Shown here piece after piece: positions 7,520 to 16,509 of a DNA stretch of 64,000 bases; position 1 is the first letter of the stretch, and every line of letters starts with the position of its first letter. The translations under genes and the position numbers were made by a program. Location of the stretch: assembly GCF_018417595.1 (NCBI RefSeq), contig NZ_CP070982.1, positions 3,957,001-4,021,000 of the forward strand, given 5' to 3'. Under the pieces are notes generated by a model. It searched no databases and had not been told where the DNA came from. It saw nothing but the letters and a program-made list of their open reading frames with translations. The DNA comes from Pseudomonas entomophila (GTDB taxonomy: Bacteria; Pseudomonadota; Gammaproteobacteria; Pseudomonadales; Pseudomonadaceae).

Positions 7520-7990
7520 TCAGAACGGCTTGGTCGGCAGGTACTTGCCATCCAGGGTGATCACGGCGCGGGAACCGCCTTCCGGATCGTCGACCTTCTT
7601 CACGTCCAGCTTGAAGTTGATGGCGCTGATGATGCCGTCACCGAACTTCTCGTGGACCAGCGCCTTGAGCGTGGTGCCGTACACCTGCAGCATCTCGTAG
7701 AAGCGGTAGATGGTCGGGTCGGTCGGTATGCCGCCTTCGATGCTGCCGCGCAGCGGAATGGTCTGCAGCAGGGCGATGCCGTCGGCGTCGAGGCCGAGCT
7801 TGTCGCCCACCACCTGGGCGGCACTGGCCGGCAGCGGGTGCTGGCCCAGCAGCGCGGCGGTGACGAAAGCTTCGGACAGGCCGGTGCCCTCGGTGATCTG
7901 GGCGAACGACAGGTCCTTGCGGGCCTTGGCCAGGAGGATGGCTTCGCTCAGGGCAAGGCGGGCGTTCTGGCTGATTTGCGACTGGATCAT
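7520..7990 (-). CDS. cynS: Cyanate hydratase (cyanase)
   Basis: A 156-residue protein, exactly the length of E. coli CynS. Cyanase converts cyanate and bicarbonate to ammonia and two CO2 (through carbamate). The three catalytic residues are in their family positions: Arg96 and Glu99 in [12 protein letters not shown] and Ser122 in [13 protein letters not shown]. The N-terminal half is the helical domain and the C-terminal half forms the intertwined decamer core ending GKYLPTKPF. It follows cynT by 29 bp on the same strand, so carbonic anhydrase and cyanase form one operon controlled by divergent cynR. No cynX permease gene follows, unlike E. coli. Confidence 0.97.
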   Translation of the reverse strand: MIQSQISQNARLALSEAILLAKARKDLSFAQITEGTGLSEAFVTAALLGQHPLPASAAQVVGDKLGLDADGIALLQTIPLRGSIEGGIPTDPTIYRFYEMLQVYGTTLKALVHEKFGDGIISAINFKLDVKKVDDPEGGSRAVITLDGKYLPTKPF

Positions 7991-8019
7991 GGGGTGTCTC
8001 CTTGGGTTGAAAAACGGGT

Positions 8020-8679
8020 TCAGGCAACGTGCCGGGAAGGTTGGGAAACAGCACGGACTTCAGGGTTGTCCGCCAGGGATACGAACTGGCCGGTGCGCCC
8101 GTCGAAGGCGTCGATGCGGCCGCTCTCGATGTCGTAGATCCAGCCGTGCAGGGCCACGCGGCCCTCTTCCAGGGCCAGGCGCACCGAGGGGTGGGTTTGA
8201 ATGTTGGCCAGCTGGGCGATCACGTTCTCGCGCACCATGGCCTCGACCTTGGCGTGGGGGGTTTGATGCTGGCGGGCTTCGTTCACCACCCGGGCCGAAT
8301 CGGCGTAGCGCAGCCAGCCGGCCACGGCGGGCATGTGGTCCAGGCACTTGCAGGTGGCGATGGCGGTCATGGCGCCGCAGTCGGAGTGGCCACAGATGAC
8401 GATGTCGGCCACTTGCAACGCGGCGACGGCGTACTCGACCGAGGCCGACACCCCGCCGGGTTCAGGGCCGTAGGACGGCACGATGTTGCCGGCGTTGCGG
8501 ATGACGAACAGGTCGCCCGGTTCGCGCTGGGTGACCAGTTCGGGCACCAGGCGGCTGTCGGAGCAGGAGATGAACAGCGCCCGTGGGCTTTGCTGGGTGG
8601 CCAGGTCCTTGAACAGCTTGACCCGCTCAGGGAAGGCGTCGCGCTGGAACTTCAGGAAGCCGTCGATGATGTCTTGCAT
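8020..8679 (-). CDS. cynT: Beta-class carbonic anhydrase of the cyanate operon
   Basis: A 219-residue protein, the length of E. coli CynT. Zinc ligands are visible as Cys39/Asp41 ([13 protein letters not shown]) and His/Cys in [13 protein letters not shown]. It hydrates the CO2 released by cyanase and so keeps bicarbonate available for the reaction. The start [16 protein letters not shown] at 8679 is chosen by alignment to the family. An upstream in-frame extension to 8766 would run through the regulatory region shared with cynR and has no support. It is the first gene of the cynTS operon. Confidence 0.95.
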   Translation of the reverse strand: MQDIIDGFLKFQRDAFPERVKLFKDLATQQSPRALFISCSDSRLVPELVTQREPGDLFVIRNAGNIVPSYGPEPGGVSASVEYAVAALQVADIVICGHSDCGAMTAIATCKCLDHMPAVAGWLRYADSARVVNEARQHQTPHAKVEAMVRENVIAQLANIQTHPSVRLALEEGRVALHGWIYDIESGRIDAFDGRTGQFVSLADNPEVRAVSQPSRHVA

Positions 8680-8753
8680 GGCTGATGCCTCAGTGTCGCG
8701 GTGTGTGAGGCAAAGGTTAGGCGGCGCGTTACATAAGGTAAAAGTCTCATTTA

Positions 8754-8768
8754 TGATGTATGCCATCA
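8754..8768. promoter_or_regulatory. Candidate CynR operator (TGATG-N5-CATCA)
   Basis: A perfect 5-5-5 inverted repeat, TGATGTATGCCATCA, fits the T-N11-A shape of LysR-family boxes. It sits between the divergent cynT and cynR genes, 22 bp before the cynR start, in A/T-rich DNA that also contains the outer pair ATAAG/CTTAT. This position allows CynR both to repress itself and to activate cynTS. Confidence 0.6.
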
Positions 8769-8789
8769 GATTATCTTATGGAGCGTGAA

Positions 8790-9680
8790 ATGCTCGCCCG
8801 GCACATCCAGTACTTTCTCGCAGTCGCGCAACACCACAGCTTCACCCGGGCGGCGGCAGCCCTGCACGTCTCCCAGCCCGCGCTTTCACAGCAGGTCAGG
8901 CAACTGGAGGAAAGCCTCGGGGCACAGCTGTTCGATCGCTCGGGGCGTGCGACACGGCTGACCGATGCCGGCGAGGTCTATCTGCGCTATGCGAAACGGG
9001 CCTCGCAGGAACTGCAGGAGGCCAGGCGCGCGATCCATGACGTGAGTGACCTCAGCCGCGGCTCATTGCGAGTGGCGGTGACGCCAACCTTTACCCGCTA
9101 TCTGGTCGGCCCCCTGGTCGAGGCCTTCCACAGCCGATACCCGAATATCACCCTGAACTTGCGCGAAATCGCCCAGGAACGCATTGAGGAACTGCTGTTG
9201 GCGGACGAACTGGATGTCGGTATCGCTTTCGACGAGCTCCACGCCCAGGACATCGACACCTACCCGCTGCTGGTCGAAACCCTGGCGCTGGTGGTCGGCA
9301 GCCGGCACCCGTTGGCCCATGCGAGGGCCATCGGGCCGCAGGCTTTGAACGATGAGTCGATGATCCTGCTCAGCGCCGAATTCGCCACCCGCGAGCAGAT
9401 CGAGCGCTACTGCCGACAACACGGCATACGCCCGCAGGTACGGATGGAGGCCAACGCCATCGGCGCGGTGATCGAGGTGGTGCGCAGGACGACGCTGTCG
9501 ACCTTGCTGCCTGCCACCCTCGCCCTGGCGCATGACGACCTGGCCGCCATCGCCCTCGATCCGTTGCGCCTGCAACGCACGGCCGTGCTCATGCAGCGCA
9601 GGGGTGTCTACCAGACGGCGGCGGCGCAGGCCTTCCTGGCGCTGGCCAAGGAGGTGGCCGCGCAGTTGGAACGCAGCTGA
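8790..9680 (+). CDS. cynR: LysR-family activator of the cyanate operon
   Basis: A 296-residue LysR-type regulator. The helix-turn-helix [20 protein letters not shown], then [20 protein letters not shown] is almost the same as the start I remember for E. coli CynR. The C-terminal part is the usual two-lobed effector domain ([21 protein letters not shown] onward). The start at 8790 has GGAG 6 bp upstream; an earlier ATG at 8778 is possible. It is divergent from cynTS over about 110 bp and should respond to cyanate, as in the characterised E. coli system. Confidence 0.93.
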   Translation: MLARHIQYFLAVAQHHSFTRAAAALHVSQPALSQQVRQLEESLGAQLFDRSGRATRLTDAGEVYLRYAKRASQELQEARRAIHDVSDLSRGSLRVAVTPTFTRYLVGPLVEAFHSRYPNITLNLREIAQERIEELLLADELDVGIAFDELHAQDIDTYPLLVETLALVVGSRHPLAHARAIGPQALNDESMILLSAEFATREQIERYCRQHGIRPQVRMEANAIGAVIEVVRRTTLSTLLPATLALAHDDLAAIALDPLRLQRTAVLMQRRGVYQTAAAQAFLALAKEVAAQLERS

Positions 9681-9683
9681 GGC

Positions 9684-10022
9684 TCAGCTCAACTGCGCAA
9701 TCAGCACCGCATTGGTGTAGATCAGGCTGCCATCGCTGGCCCGATGCCCGACCAGGTGGAACTGGCCACGCGCGTCGTTGCTCAGGTAGACGCGCAGACG
9801 GCAGTCGGACAGCGGGCCGTAGCCTTCGGGCAAGACCAGGTTCAGCGTGTCCATGTCGACATCCACCATCGCTTCGGGCTCGTGGCTTTGCTGCAGGCGC
9901 TCTTCGGCCTGCTCCAACGCCGTGTGGGCCGAGCCCTGGATGTCGAAGTGGATATCGCCCACCGGGGTGGATCGGCGATCGCCATTGCTTTTGCACCAGC
10001 CTTCGATCGTCAGGGTACTCAT
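9684..10022 (-). CDS. Conserved-looking hypothetical protein, 112 residues
   Basis: The protein begins MSTLTIEGWCKSNGDRRSTP and ends SLIYTNAVLIAQLS. It alternates charged and hydrophobic residues as in a small beta-rich soluble domain (VGDIHFDIQGSAHTALEQA, LRVYLSNDARGQFHLVGHR). There is no signal peptide or membrane segment and I do not recognise a family. GAGGATTGGCC stands before the ATG. It is convergent with cynR with only 3 bp between the stop codons, and 79 bp downstream of the end of lysR on the same strand, so it could be a separate unit or a tail gene of lysR. Confidence 0.65.
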   Translation of the reverse strand: MSTLTIEGWCKSNGDRRSTPVGDIHFDIQGSAHTALEQAEERLQQSHEPEAMVDVDMDTLNLVLPEGYGPLSDCRLRVYLSNDARGQFHLVGHRASDGSLIYTNAVLIAQLS

Positions 10023-10101
10023 GGCCAATCCTCGTTTGATCACTGTCAAAGGGGTTGACTTCAGCGCTCCCGGAATCGTTCCAACTGGCTTCAGGGTGGC
10101 C

Positions 10102-11016
10102 TCATACGCCTACCGCCAATGCGCGCGCCATCTCCCTGGCCTGCACCCGAAGCGCCTGACAGAACGGTTCCAGCACCGCCGACGCCGGGCGCAGTTCAGG
10201 TCGGATCAGCATCACCTGATACGGCACCGACAGACTCAATCGCCGCATGGGCAGCCCGCCCTGCCCTGCCTCCAGCCCGCTCAGCGGGTTGATGATTGCC
10301 ACGCCCAGCCCCTGGCGGACCATGGCGCATACCGAGGCGGCGCTGGTGGTTTCGATTACCGTGCGCCGGTTCACCCCAGCCTCGCGGAAGTGCCGGTCCA
10401 GCTGTTGCCGGTAGCTGTCCAGGCTGGCCAGGTTGATGAAGTCGATCTCATGGAAGTCGTGCAGCTCGAGCACCGGCTTGGCCAGCAACGGATGATGCTC
10501 GGGCAACACGCAGACCATGTCGGCACTGAACAGCAGTTCCCCGACCGCGCCCCTTGGCACCTGCGCGGTTTCGGTCAGGCCGAAGTCGTGCTGCTGGGCC
10601 ACCAGTGATTCTTCCAGCAGCGGCGATTCCTGCGCGGTGATGCTCACGCTCACGCCCGGGTGTTGCTGGTGGAACGCCTTGCAGGCCTTGGGCAGCAGGG
10701 TTTGCGAGAACAGCGGCAGGCAGGTGATGGCCAGCCGGCCCTGTTCGAAATTGCGGATGGCCTGGGCGAAACGGTCGATGCGTTCCAGGCCGACGAAGGC
10801 CCGATCGACTTCCTCGATCAGCAGCAGGGCTTGGGCCGTGGCTACCAGCCGCCCGCCTTCGCGCTCGAACAAGGTCAGGCCGGTGACCTGCTCCATGCGC
10901 GCCAGCTCGCGGCTGACGGTGGGCTGCGAGGTGAACAGCAGGCGGGCGGCGCCGGTGACGCTGCCGGCGGCCATGATGGCGCGGAACACTTCGATGTGGC
11001 GGATGGTGAGTTTCAT
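10102..11016 (-). CDS. lysR: LysR-family regulator of diaminopimelate decarboxylase
   Basis: A 304-residue regulator with an N-terminal winged helix (LTIRHIEVFRAIMAAGSVTG, then TSQPTVSRELARMEQVTG). The effector domain contains ESPLLEESLVAQQHDFGLTE, SLDSYRQQLDRHF and ETTSAASVCAMVRQGLGVAI, which follow E. coli LysR closely. In E. coli LysR activates lysA in response to diaminopimelate and lysine. The gene is divergent from an enterobacterial-type lysA, the same arrangement as in E. coli, and a 20-bp palindrome lies between them. The name rests on this combined similarity and context. Confidence 0.88.
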   Translation of the reverse strand: MKLTIRHIEVFRAIMAAGSVTGAARLLFTSQPTVSRELARMEQVTGLTLFEREGGRLVATAQALLLIEEVDRAFVGLERIDRFAQAIRNFEQGRLAITCLPLFSQTLLPKACKAFHQQHPGVSVSITAQESPLLEESLVAQQHDFGLTETAQVPRGAVGELLFSADMVCVLPEHHPLLAKPVLELHDFHEIDFINLASLDSYRQQLDRHFREAGVNRRTVIETTSAASVCAMVRQGLGVAIINPLSGLEAGQGGLPMRRLSLSVPYQVMLIRPELRPASAVLEPFCQALRVQAREMARALAVGV

Positions 11017-11077
11017 GAAGGTACGCAGGCTCTCTGGGGGCTCGCAGTCACTTGTGGGGCAAGTGACAGGGGAATGG

Positions 11078-11121
11078 CACCGGCATAGCCGGTGTTCGCG
11101 GGTAAACCCGCTCCTACAGGG
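11078..11121. repeat. Single REP-like palindrome
   Basis: It contains the stem CACCGGCATAGCCGGTG followed by TTCGCGGGTAAACCCGCTCC, the same module as at 37431-37519. It lies within the lysR/lysA intergenic region, upstream of lysR. Confidence 0.7.
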
Positions 11122-11153
11122 ATAGCGATGTATATCAGATATGAATCGAGATA

Positions 11154-11173
11154 AGAAAAATAGCTATTTTTCT
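11154..11173. promoter_or_regulatory. Perfect 20-bp palindrome between lysR and lysA
   Basis: AGAAAAATAGCTATTTTTCT is an exact palindrome 52 bp before the lysA start and 138 bp from the lysR start. Given the divergent LysR-type regulator, it is the best candidate operator. Another half-palindrome, ATATCAGATAT, lies just upstream (about 11132-11142). Confidence 0.55.
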
Positions 11174-11224
11174 GGATCAAGTAACTCCCTCACCATCGGT
11201 GTATCCATTACAAGGAACACCACC

Positions 11225-12454
11225 ATGACCACCACCCTCCTGGCCCAGGCCGTCCGCCAGCACGGCTCCCCGCTGTGGGCCTACGACGCCCAGACCCTCC
11301 ACCAGCGTATCGACCAGCTCCTGCAGCACTTCGACACGGTGCGTTTCGCGCAGAAGGCCAACCCCAACCTGCACGTCCTGCGCCTGATGCGCGAGCGTGG
11401 CCTGGTGCTCGATGCCGTGTCGCTGGGCGAGATGGAGCGGGCCTTCGCGGCCGGGGCAGTGGTGGACGGCGAACCGGCCGGCGTCGTGCTGACCTGCGAC
11501 GTGCTGGACCAACCGACCCTGGCGCGGGTGGTCGACACGAAGATCGAGGTGAACGCCGGCTCCATCGATATGCTCCGCCAGCTGGGTGAGCGTTCCCCCG
11601 GGCACCGCGTATGGCTGCGTATCAACCCCGGTTTCGGCCACGGCCACAGCCGCAAGACCAACACCGGTGGCGAGAACAGCAAGCACGGTATCTGGCACGA
11701 GCAGTTGCCCGAGGCGCTGGCCTGCGTGAAGCAGTTCGGCTTGCACCTGGTGGGCGTGCACATGCATATCGGTTCGGGGGTCGACTACCAGCACCTGGAA
11801 CAGGTGGCCGGCGCCATGGTCGGGCTGATCGGCAAGCTGGGCATGGACATCGAAGCCTTCTCCATCGGCGGTGGGTTGTCCACGCCCTACCGCAGCGACG
11901 ACCAGCCGGTGGACCTGCAACGCTACGCCCGCACCTGGGCGGTGGCGCGGGCGGAGATCGAAGCGATGCTCGGCCATGCCGTGCGCATGGAGATCGAGCC
12001 GGGCCGCTACCTGGTGGCGGAGTCGGGCTACCTGGTGGCCGAGGTGCGCGCTGTCAAGCAGATGGGCGGCAAGCACTACATCCTGGTCGATGCGGGCTTC
12101 AACGACCTGATGCGCCCGGCCATGTATGGGGCGTATCACCGCATGAGTCTGTTCGATGCCGTGGGCCGGCCAGTGAGTCGCCCGCTACAACCGACCGTGG
12201 TGGCCGGGCCGCTGTGCGAGTCAGGCGATGTCTTCACCCAGAACGATGAAGAACTGACGCCTCAGGAGCTGCCCCAGGCCAAGGTAGGCGACCTGCTGGT
12301 GATTCACGATGCGGGGGCTTATGGCGCGTCCATGTCCTCGAACTACAACAGCCGGCCGCTGTTGCCTGAGTTTCTGGTCGAGAACGACAGCTTGCGCATG
12401 ATCCGTCGACGGCAGACCGTGCAAGAGCTGCTGGCCCTGGAGCTGGATCTGTAA
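11225..12454 (+). CDS. lysA: Diaminopimelate decarboxylase, enterobacterial type
   Basis: A 409-residue PLP enzyme of the alanine-racemase fold. It decarboxylates meso-diaminopimelate to L-lysine, the last step of lysine synthesis. Visible motifs are VRFAQKANPNLHVLRLMRE (PLP lysine), NPGFGHGHSRKTNTGGENSK, GVHMHIGSGVDY, EIEPGRYLV, GPLCESGDVFTQ and AYGASMSSNYNSRP. The text follows E. coli LysA rather than the usual Pseudomonas LysA that sits with dapF. The start MTTTLLAQAVRQHG at 11225 has AAGGAA upstream and avoids a 28-residue extension through the palindrome. It is divergent from lysR. Confidence 0.95.
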   Translation: MTTTLLAQAVRQHGSPLWAYDAQTLHQRIDQLLQHFDTVRFAQKANPNLHVLRLMRERGLVLDAVSLGEMERAFAAGAVVDGEPAGVVLTCDVLDQPTLARVVDTKIEVNAGSIDMLRQLGERSPGHRVWLRINPGFGHGHSRKTNTGGENSKHGIWHEQLPEALACVKQFGLHLVGVHMHIGSGVDYQHLEQVAGAMVGLIGKLGMDIEAFSIGGGLSTPYRSDDQPVDLQRYARTWAVARAEIEAMLGHAVRMEIEPGRYLVAESGYLVAEVRAVKQMGGKHYILVDAGFNDLMRPAMYGAYHRMSLFDAVGRPVSRPLQPTVVAGPLCESGDVFTQNDEELTPQELPQAKVGDLLVIHDAGAYGASMSSNYNSRPLLPEFLVENDSLRMIRRRQTVQELLALELDL

Positions 12455-12463
12455 GGCTGGCTC

Positions 12464-13159
12464 CTAGGTAGAGGGTGCCACCAGCCGGTACCCCACGCCT
12501 GCCTCGGTGATGATGTACCTGGGCGCCGTGGGGTCATCCCCCAGCTTCTGGCGCAAATGCCCCACCACGATCCGCAGGTAGTGGGTGTCATCCACATGGG
12601 TTGGCCCCCAGATATCCTTGAGCAACTGCTGCTGGGTGATCACCCGCCCCGGGTGCCCGGCCAGCTGCGCCAGCAGCGCATATTCCTTGCGCGTCAGCGC
12701 GACTTCGACGCCCTCCAGCGTCACCTTGCGGAAGGCGAAATCCACCACCAGCGGCCCGAAGCTCGCGGCAGACGTCGCGCTGCCGACCTGCGGCGCCTGG
12801 CGCAGCAAGGCCCGCACCCGGGCCAGGAACTCCTGGATGCCGAACGGCTTGGTCACATAGTCGTTGGCCCCGCCATCCAGCGCATCGACCTTCTGCACCT
12901 CGCTGGCACGCACCGACAACACCATCACCGGCACCGTGCTCCACTCGCGCAGCTCGCGCAGCACCTGCTGGCCGTCCATGTCCGGCAAGCCCAGGTCGAG
13001 CACCACCAGGTCGGGTTTGTTCAGGGCAGCCTGGGCCAGGCCTTCAGTGCCGGTGGCGGCCTCTAGCACCTTGTAGCCTTGAGATGCCAGGCTTATACGC
13101 AGGAACTTGCGGATCTGCGGCTCGTCATCGATGACCAGCAGGGTAGCGGCTTGGCTCAT
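12464..13159 (-). CDS. kdpE: Response regulator of the Kdp potassium system
   Basis: A 231-residue OmpR/PhoB-family regulator. The receiver domain has the acidic pocket (VIDDEPQIRKFL), the phosphoacceptor Asp in DLVVLDLGLPDMDG and the Lys in DYVTKPFGIQEFLAR. The C-terminal winged helix includes LTRKEYALLAQLAGHPGRVI and YLRIVVGHLRQKLGDDP. Phosphorylated by KdpD, it activates the kdpFABC promoter when potassium is limiting. Its start overlaps the kdpD stop by 4 bp (ATGA), so the pair is translationally coupled and closes the kdp cluster. It is convergent with lysA. Confidence 0.96.
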   Translation of the reverse strand: MSQAATLLVIDDEPQIRKFLRISLASQGYKVLEAATGTEGLAQAALNKPDLVVLDLGLPDMDGQQVLRELREWSTVPVMVLSVRASEVQKVDALDGGANDYVTKPFGIQEFLARVRALLRQAPQVGSATSAASFGPLVVDFAFRKVTLEGVEVALTRKEYALLAQLAGHPGRVITQQQLLKDIWGPTHVDDTHYLRIVVGHLRQKLGDDPTAPRYIITEAGVGYRLVAPST

Positions 13160-15810
13160 GGGGCTTCACTTTCGCTGTCGGGTTGAGTGGGCAGCGGCAA
13201 GCATAGAGTGATGCAGGTGCCGTGGCCATCGAGGCCGTCGCCGACCAGGATGCGCCCGCCATGGGCGCCGATCATGCCCTGGCAGATCGCCAGGCCCAGG
13301 CCGGTGCCCTGCCCGCCCCGATCGCCGCGGGCGGCGGTGTAGAACATGTCGAAGATCTTCTCGCGCTCGTCCTGGGGGATGCCGGGGCCTTCGTCGGCGA
13401 CGGCGAAGCACAGTTGCTCGTCGCGCACCGAAACCTGCAGCTCAAGACGGCCCTGTGGTGGCGAGAAGCGGGCGGCGTTCTCCAGCACGTTGATCAGTGC
13501 CTGCTCGATCAACGCCGCATGCACGAACAGCAGCGGCAGCTCGGGCGGGACTTCGGTATGCACGCGCAAAGGCGCCAGCACCACGCGCAGGCGGTTGAGG
13601 GCGCTGCCGACGATATCGGCCGGAGCCACCCAATCGCGAGCCAGCTTGAGCGTGCCGTGGCCCAGGCGGGTCATGTCCAGCAGGTTCTGGATATAGCGGT
13701 CCAGGCGCTCGGCCTCGTTGCGGGTGCCTTCGAGCAGTTCGCGGCGGTCGTCCGGGGGGATGGCGTCGCCCAGGGCCAGCAGGCTGTCGATGCTGCCGCG
13801 CATGGAAGTCAGCGGCGTGCGCAGGTCGTGGGACACCGAGGCGAGCAAGGCGCTGCGCAACTGCTCGGTCTCGCCGTGCAGGCGCGCCGCTTCCAGCTGC
13901 TCGCCCAGGCGGGCGCGGGCCAGGGCCTGGGCCAGGGGTTGCGCCAGGGCCATGAGCAGGCGACGCCGCTGGGCGCTCAACGGTTCGCCGTTGCGTGGGC
14001 GTATGCCGAGCAGCGCCAGGGGCTGCTCTTCCACGGCCAGCGGCCACCACCACCAACGACCGTGGGGCAAGGTGTCGCTGCCGAAGCCGGCGGCCTGGCC
14101 GTGTTGCCAGGCCCATTCGGCGGCGGCGCGTTCATTGTCGGTGAAGGCGTGACTGCCACCACTGGCGACTTGCAGCAGGCCGTCGGTGCTGCGCTCCATC
14201 AGGCACACCTGCACGTCCTGCCAGCCATCCATGTGCTGGCCGGCGGCGCTGAACACGGCCTGGCGGTCAGTGGCTACCGTGAGGCGGCGCGACAGGTCGA
14301 GCAACTGGTTGGTCTGCGCCTGGGTTTCGCGCAGGGCCTGCAGCTGGCGGCGCTGGCGGGCGGCGAGGTTGCCGGTGAGCGCGGCCATCAACAGGAAGAA
14401 CACCAGGGTCAGCACGTCCTCTTCGCGCTGGATGGCGAAGGAGAAGTTCGGCGGGATGAACAGGAAGTCGTAGGTGAGGAACGACAGCGCCGCGCAGGCC
14501 AGCGCCGGGCCCAGGCTGCTGCGCACCGCCACCAGCAGCACGGCGGCGAGGAACACCAGGGAGATGTTGGGCAATGCCAGTACGCTCGACACCGCCCAGG
14601 CGAGGCCTGCGGCCAGCACCGTGGCGACCAGCGCCAGCAGGTAGTGGCGCCATACCCACACGCGCTGGACCGCCGCCCGGGCCGGTTGCGGCTGGGCGTC
14701 GCGGTCGAGCACGTTGATTTCCAGGCCGTGGCTCTCGCGCAGCAGGCGGGCGGCGACGCCGGCACCAAAGAAGCGCCGGCGCAGCAGATCGCGGGACTGG
14801 CCCACCAGTACCAGGCTGGCGCGGCGTTCGGCGGCATGCTGGATCAGCGTGCGCGCCACTTCGCCGGCGCGCAACAACACCACCTCACCGCCAAGGCGCT
14901 CGGCCAGTTGCTGGGCGGCCTGCAGGCGATGGCGGGCGGTTTCGTCGCGCAAGCGGCCGTTGTCGACATGGACAACGCTCCACGGCAGATGACGGCGCTG
15001 GGCGACACGGCTGGCATGGCGCACCAGCCGCTCGGCCTGGTCGTCGCCATCGATGCCCACCAGCAGGCGACCGCGCAGGGCCGGCGCTTCCTGGCCGCGC
15101 TGGCGGTAGCCGCTGGCAAGGTCCGCATCCACCTGGGCGGCGGCGGTCTGCATGGCCAGCTCGCGCAGGGCGGTAAGGTTGGTCTGGGAGAAATAGGCCT
15201 CGATGGCCGCCCTCGCCTGCTCGGGCACATAGACCTTGCCCTCGCGCAGGCGCTCGAGCAGTTCGCGCGGCGGCAGGTCGATCAGCACCAGCTCGAACGC
15301 CTCTTGCAGCACCCAGTCCGGCAGCGTCTCGCGCACCAGCACGCCGGTGATATCGCGCACTTTGTCGTTGAGGCTTTCCAGGTGCTGGACGTTGACCGTG
15401 GTGTACACGTCGATACCAGCGGCGAGCAACTCCTGCACGTCCTGCCAGCGTTTGGCGTGGCGGCTGCCAGGGGCGTTGGTGTGGGCCAGTTCGTCGACCA
15501 GCACCAGCGGCGGCGTGGCCTTGAGCAGGCCGTCGAGGTCCATTTCCTCGAGCATCACGCCGCGGTATTCGCTGCGCAGCAGCGGTTGCTGGGTCAGGCC
15601 ACCGAGCAAGGCCTCGGTCTCGGCGCGGCCATGGGTTTCGACCACCCCGGCCACCACGCGCACGCCCTGGCGTTGCTGGGCATGGGCGGCTTGCAGCATG
15701 GAGAAGGTCTTGCCGACCCCGGGCGCGGCGCCGAGGAACACCTTGAGCCTGCCCCGGCCTTCCCGGGGCAGGCCGGCCAACAGCGCGTCGGCGCGGGCGG
15801 AGTCACTCAT
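13156..15810 (-). CDS. kdpD: Sensor histidine kinase of the Kdp system
   Basis: An 884-residue sensor with the full family layout: an N-terminal KdpD domain with Walker A GAAPGVGKT (residues 27-35) and LVDELAHTNAPGSRHAKRW, a universal-stress-like domain, a block of four membrane helices around residues 390-480, a GAF-like linker, a phosphoacceptor His in SVSHDLRTPLTSMRGS (about residue 660) and an HATPase domain with DEGPGIP and GTGLGLAICQG. It senses potassium limitation and phosphorylates KdpE. The start has AAGGATGAAAC upstream. An abnormal G/C run separates it from kdpC. Confidence 0.97.
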   Translation of the reverse strand: MSDSARADALLAGLPREGRGRLKVFLGAAPGVGKTFSMLQAAHAQQRQGVRVVAGVVETHGRAETEALLGGLTQQPLLRSEYRGVMLEEMDLDGLLKATPPLVLVDELAHTNAPGSRHAKRWQDVQELLAAGIDVYTTVNVQHLESLNDKVRDITGVLVRETLPDWVLQEAFELVLIDLPPRELLERLREGKVYVPEQARAAIEAYFSQTNLTALRELAMQTAAAQVDADLASGYRQRGQEAPALRGRLLVGIDGDDQAERLVRHASRVAQRRHLPWSVVHVDNGRLRDETARHRLQAAQQLAERLGGEVVLLRAGEVARTLIQHAAERRASLVLVGQSRDLLRRRFFGAGVAARLLRESHGLEINVLDRDAQPQPARAAVQRVWVWRHYLLALVATVLAAGLAWAVSSVLALPNISLVFLAAVLLVAVRSSLGPALACAALSFLTYDFLFIPPNFSFAIQREEDVLTLVFFLLMAALTGNLAARQRRQLQALRETQAQTNQLLDLSRRLTVATDRQAVFSAAGQHMDGWQDVQVCLMERSTDGLLQVASGGSHAFTDNERAAAEWAWQHGQAAGFGSDTLPHGRWWWWPLAVEEQPLALLGIRPRNGEPLSAQRRRLLMALAQPLAQALARARLGEQLEAARLHGETEQLRSALLASVSHDLRTPLTSMRGSIDSLLALGDAIPPDDRRELLEGTRNEAERLDRYIQNLLDMTRLGHGTLKLARDWVAPADIVGSALNRLRVVLAPLRVHTEVPPELPLLFVHAALIEQALINVLENAARFSPPQGRLELQVSVRDEQLCFAVADEGPGIPQDEREKIFDMFYTAARGDRGGQGTGLGLAICQGMIGAHGGRILVGDGLDGHGTCITLCLPLPTQPDSESEAP

Positions 15811-15859
15811 GTTTCATCCTTCACAAGTAGCGAATCTGGGCCTGCTGCGCAGGCCATCG

Positions 15860-15919
15860 CGGGGGGGGGCGCCCCCCCCCCCCGGGGGGGGGGGGCCCGG
15901 GGGGGGGGGGGGGGCGGGG
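15860..15919. repeat. Poly-G/poly-C tract between kdpC and kdpD
   Basis: Sixty bases consist only of G and C in long homopolymer runs (up to about 16 G), with C-runs of 12 and 3. The flanks AGGCCATCGCGG and GGGTCGCAAAGCGACCCC look like an ordinary REP or stem region. Such a run is unlike anything else in the window. It could be a base-calling or assembly artefact filling a hard-to-sequence hairpin, or a real G-quadruplex-prone slip tract. Confidence 0.8.
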
Positions 15920-15939
15920 TCGCAAAGCGACCCCCGGCA

Positions 15940-16497
15940 TCAATGGCTCGGTGCGAGGTGCTCAAGCGCCTGGTTCAGCGCCAGCACATTGACCACCGGC
16001 GGCCCGATCAGTGGACGCAGGGTGGCGTCATTCACCAGCACTTGCAAGCGCTCCTGCGCGACCTGTCGCGCCGCCGCCACACGCGGCAGCTGGTAGGCGA
16101 TCGCCTCGGGCGGCAGGTGCGGGTCCAGGCCGCTGCCGGAAGTGGTCAACAGCGCCTGGGGCACCGGCCCCAACTGCGCCTGATACTGCGCGGCAGCATC
16201 GCCCTTGACCCGCTCGGCCAGCGCCGGGTTGCTCGGCGCCAGGTTGCTCGCGCCGCTGGCCACGGTGGCATAGGCGCCCGCCGAAGGCCGCGCCTGGAAC
16301 CAGGCGTCGCCCTTGAATTCCTGGGCGATCAGCGCCGAACCGCGCACCTCGCCCCGGTCATCGCGCACCAGGCTGCCATTGGCCTGCTCAGGGAAGGCGA
16401 CCTGGGCAATGCCGGTCACCGCCAGGGGGTACAGCGCGCCGGTGACCACGGTCATCAGCAGGACCAGGCTCAGGGCCGGGCGTACATAAGCAGTCAT
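15940..16497 (-). CDS. kdpC: Potassium-transporting ATPase subunit C
   Basis: A 185-residue inner-membrane protein with a single N-terminal membrane helix ([28 protein letters not shown]) and a periplasmic domain carrying family motifs [28 protein letters not shown] and [19 protein letters not shown] text. It stabilises the KdpFABC complex and helps potassium binding. It follows kdpB by 12 bp. The segment after its stop, before kdpD, contains the abnormal G/C tract, so the structural genes and the sensor genes may be separated by a strong mRNA structure. Confidence 0.96.
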   Translation of the reverse strand: MTAYVRPALSLVLLMTVVTGALYPLAVTGIAQVAFPEQANGSLVRDDRGEVRGSALIAQEFKGDAWFQARPSAGAYATVASGASNLAPSNPALAERVKGDAAAQYQAQLGPVPQALLTTSGSGLDPHLPPEAIAYQLPRVAAARQVAQERLQVLVNDATLRPLIGPPVVNVLALNQALEHLAPSH

Positions 16498-16509
16498 GTC
16501 AGTCTCTCC

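Noticed and set aside
8680..8766. A longer form of CynT starting at 8766.
   Set aside because: The extension would lie over the cynR/cynT operator region; family alignment starts at 8679.
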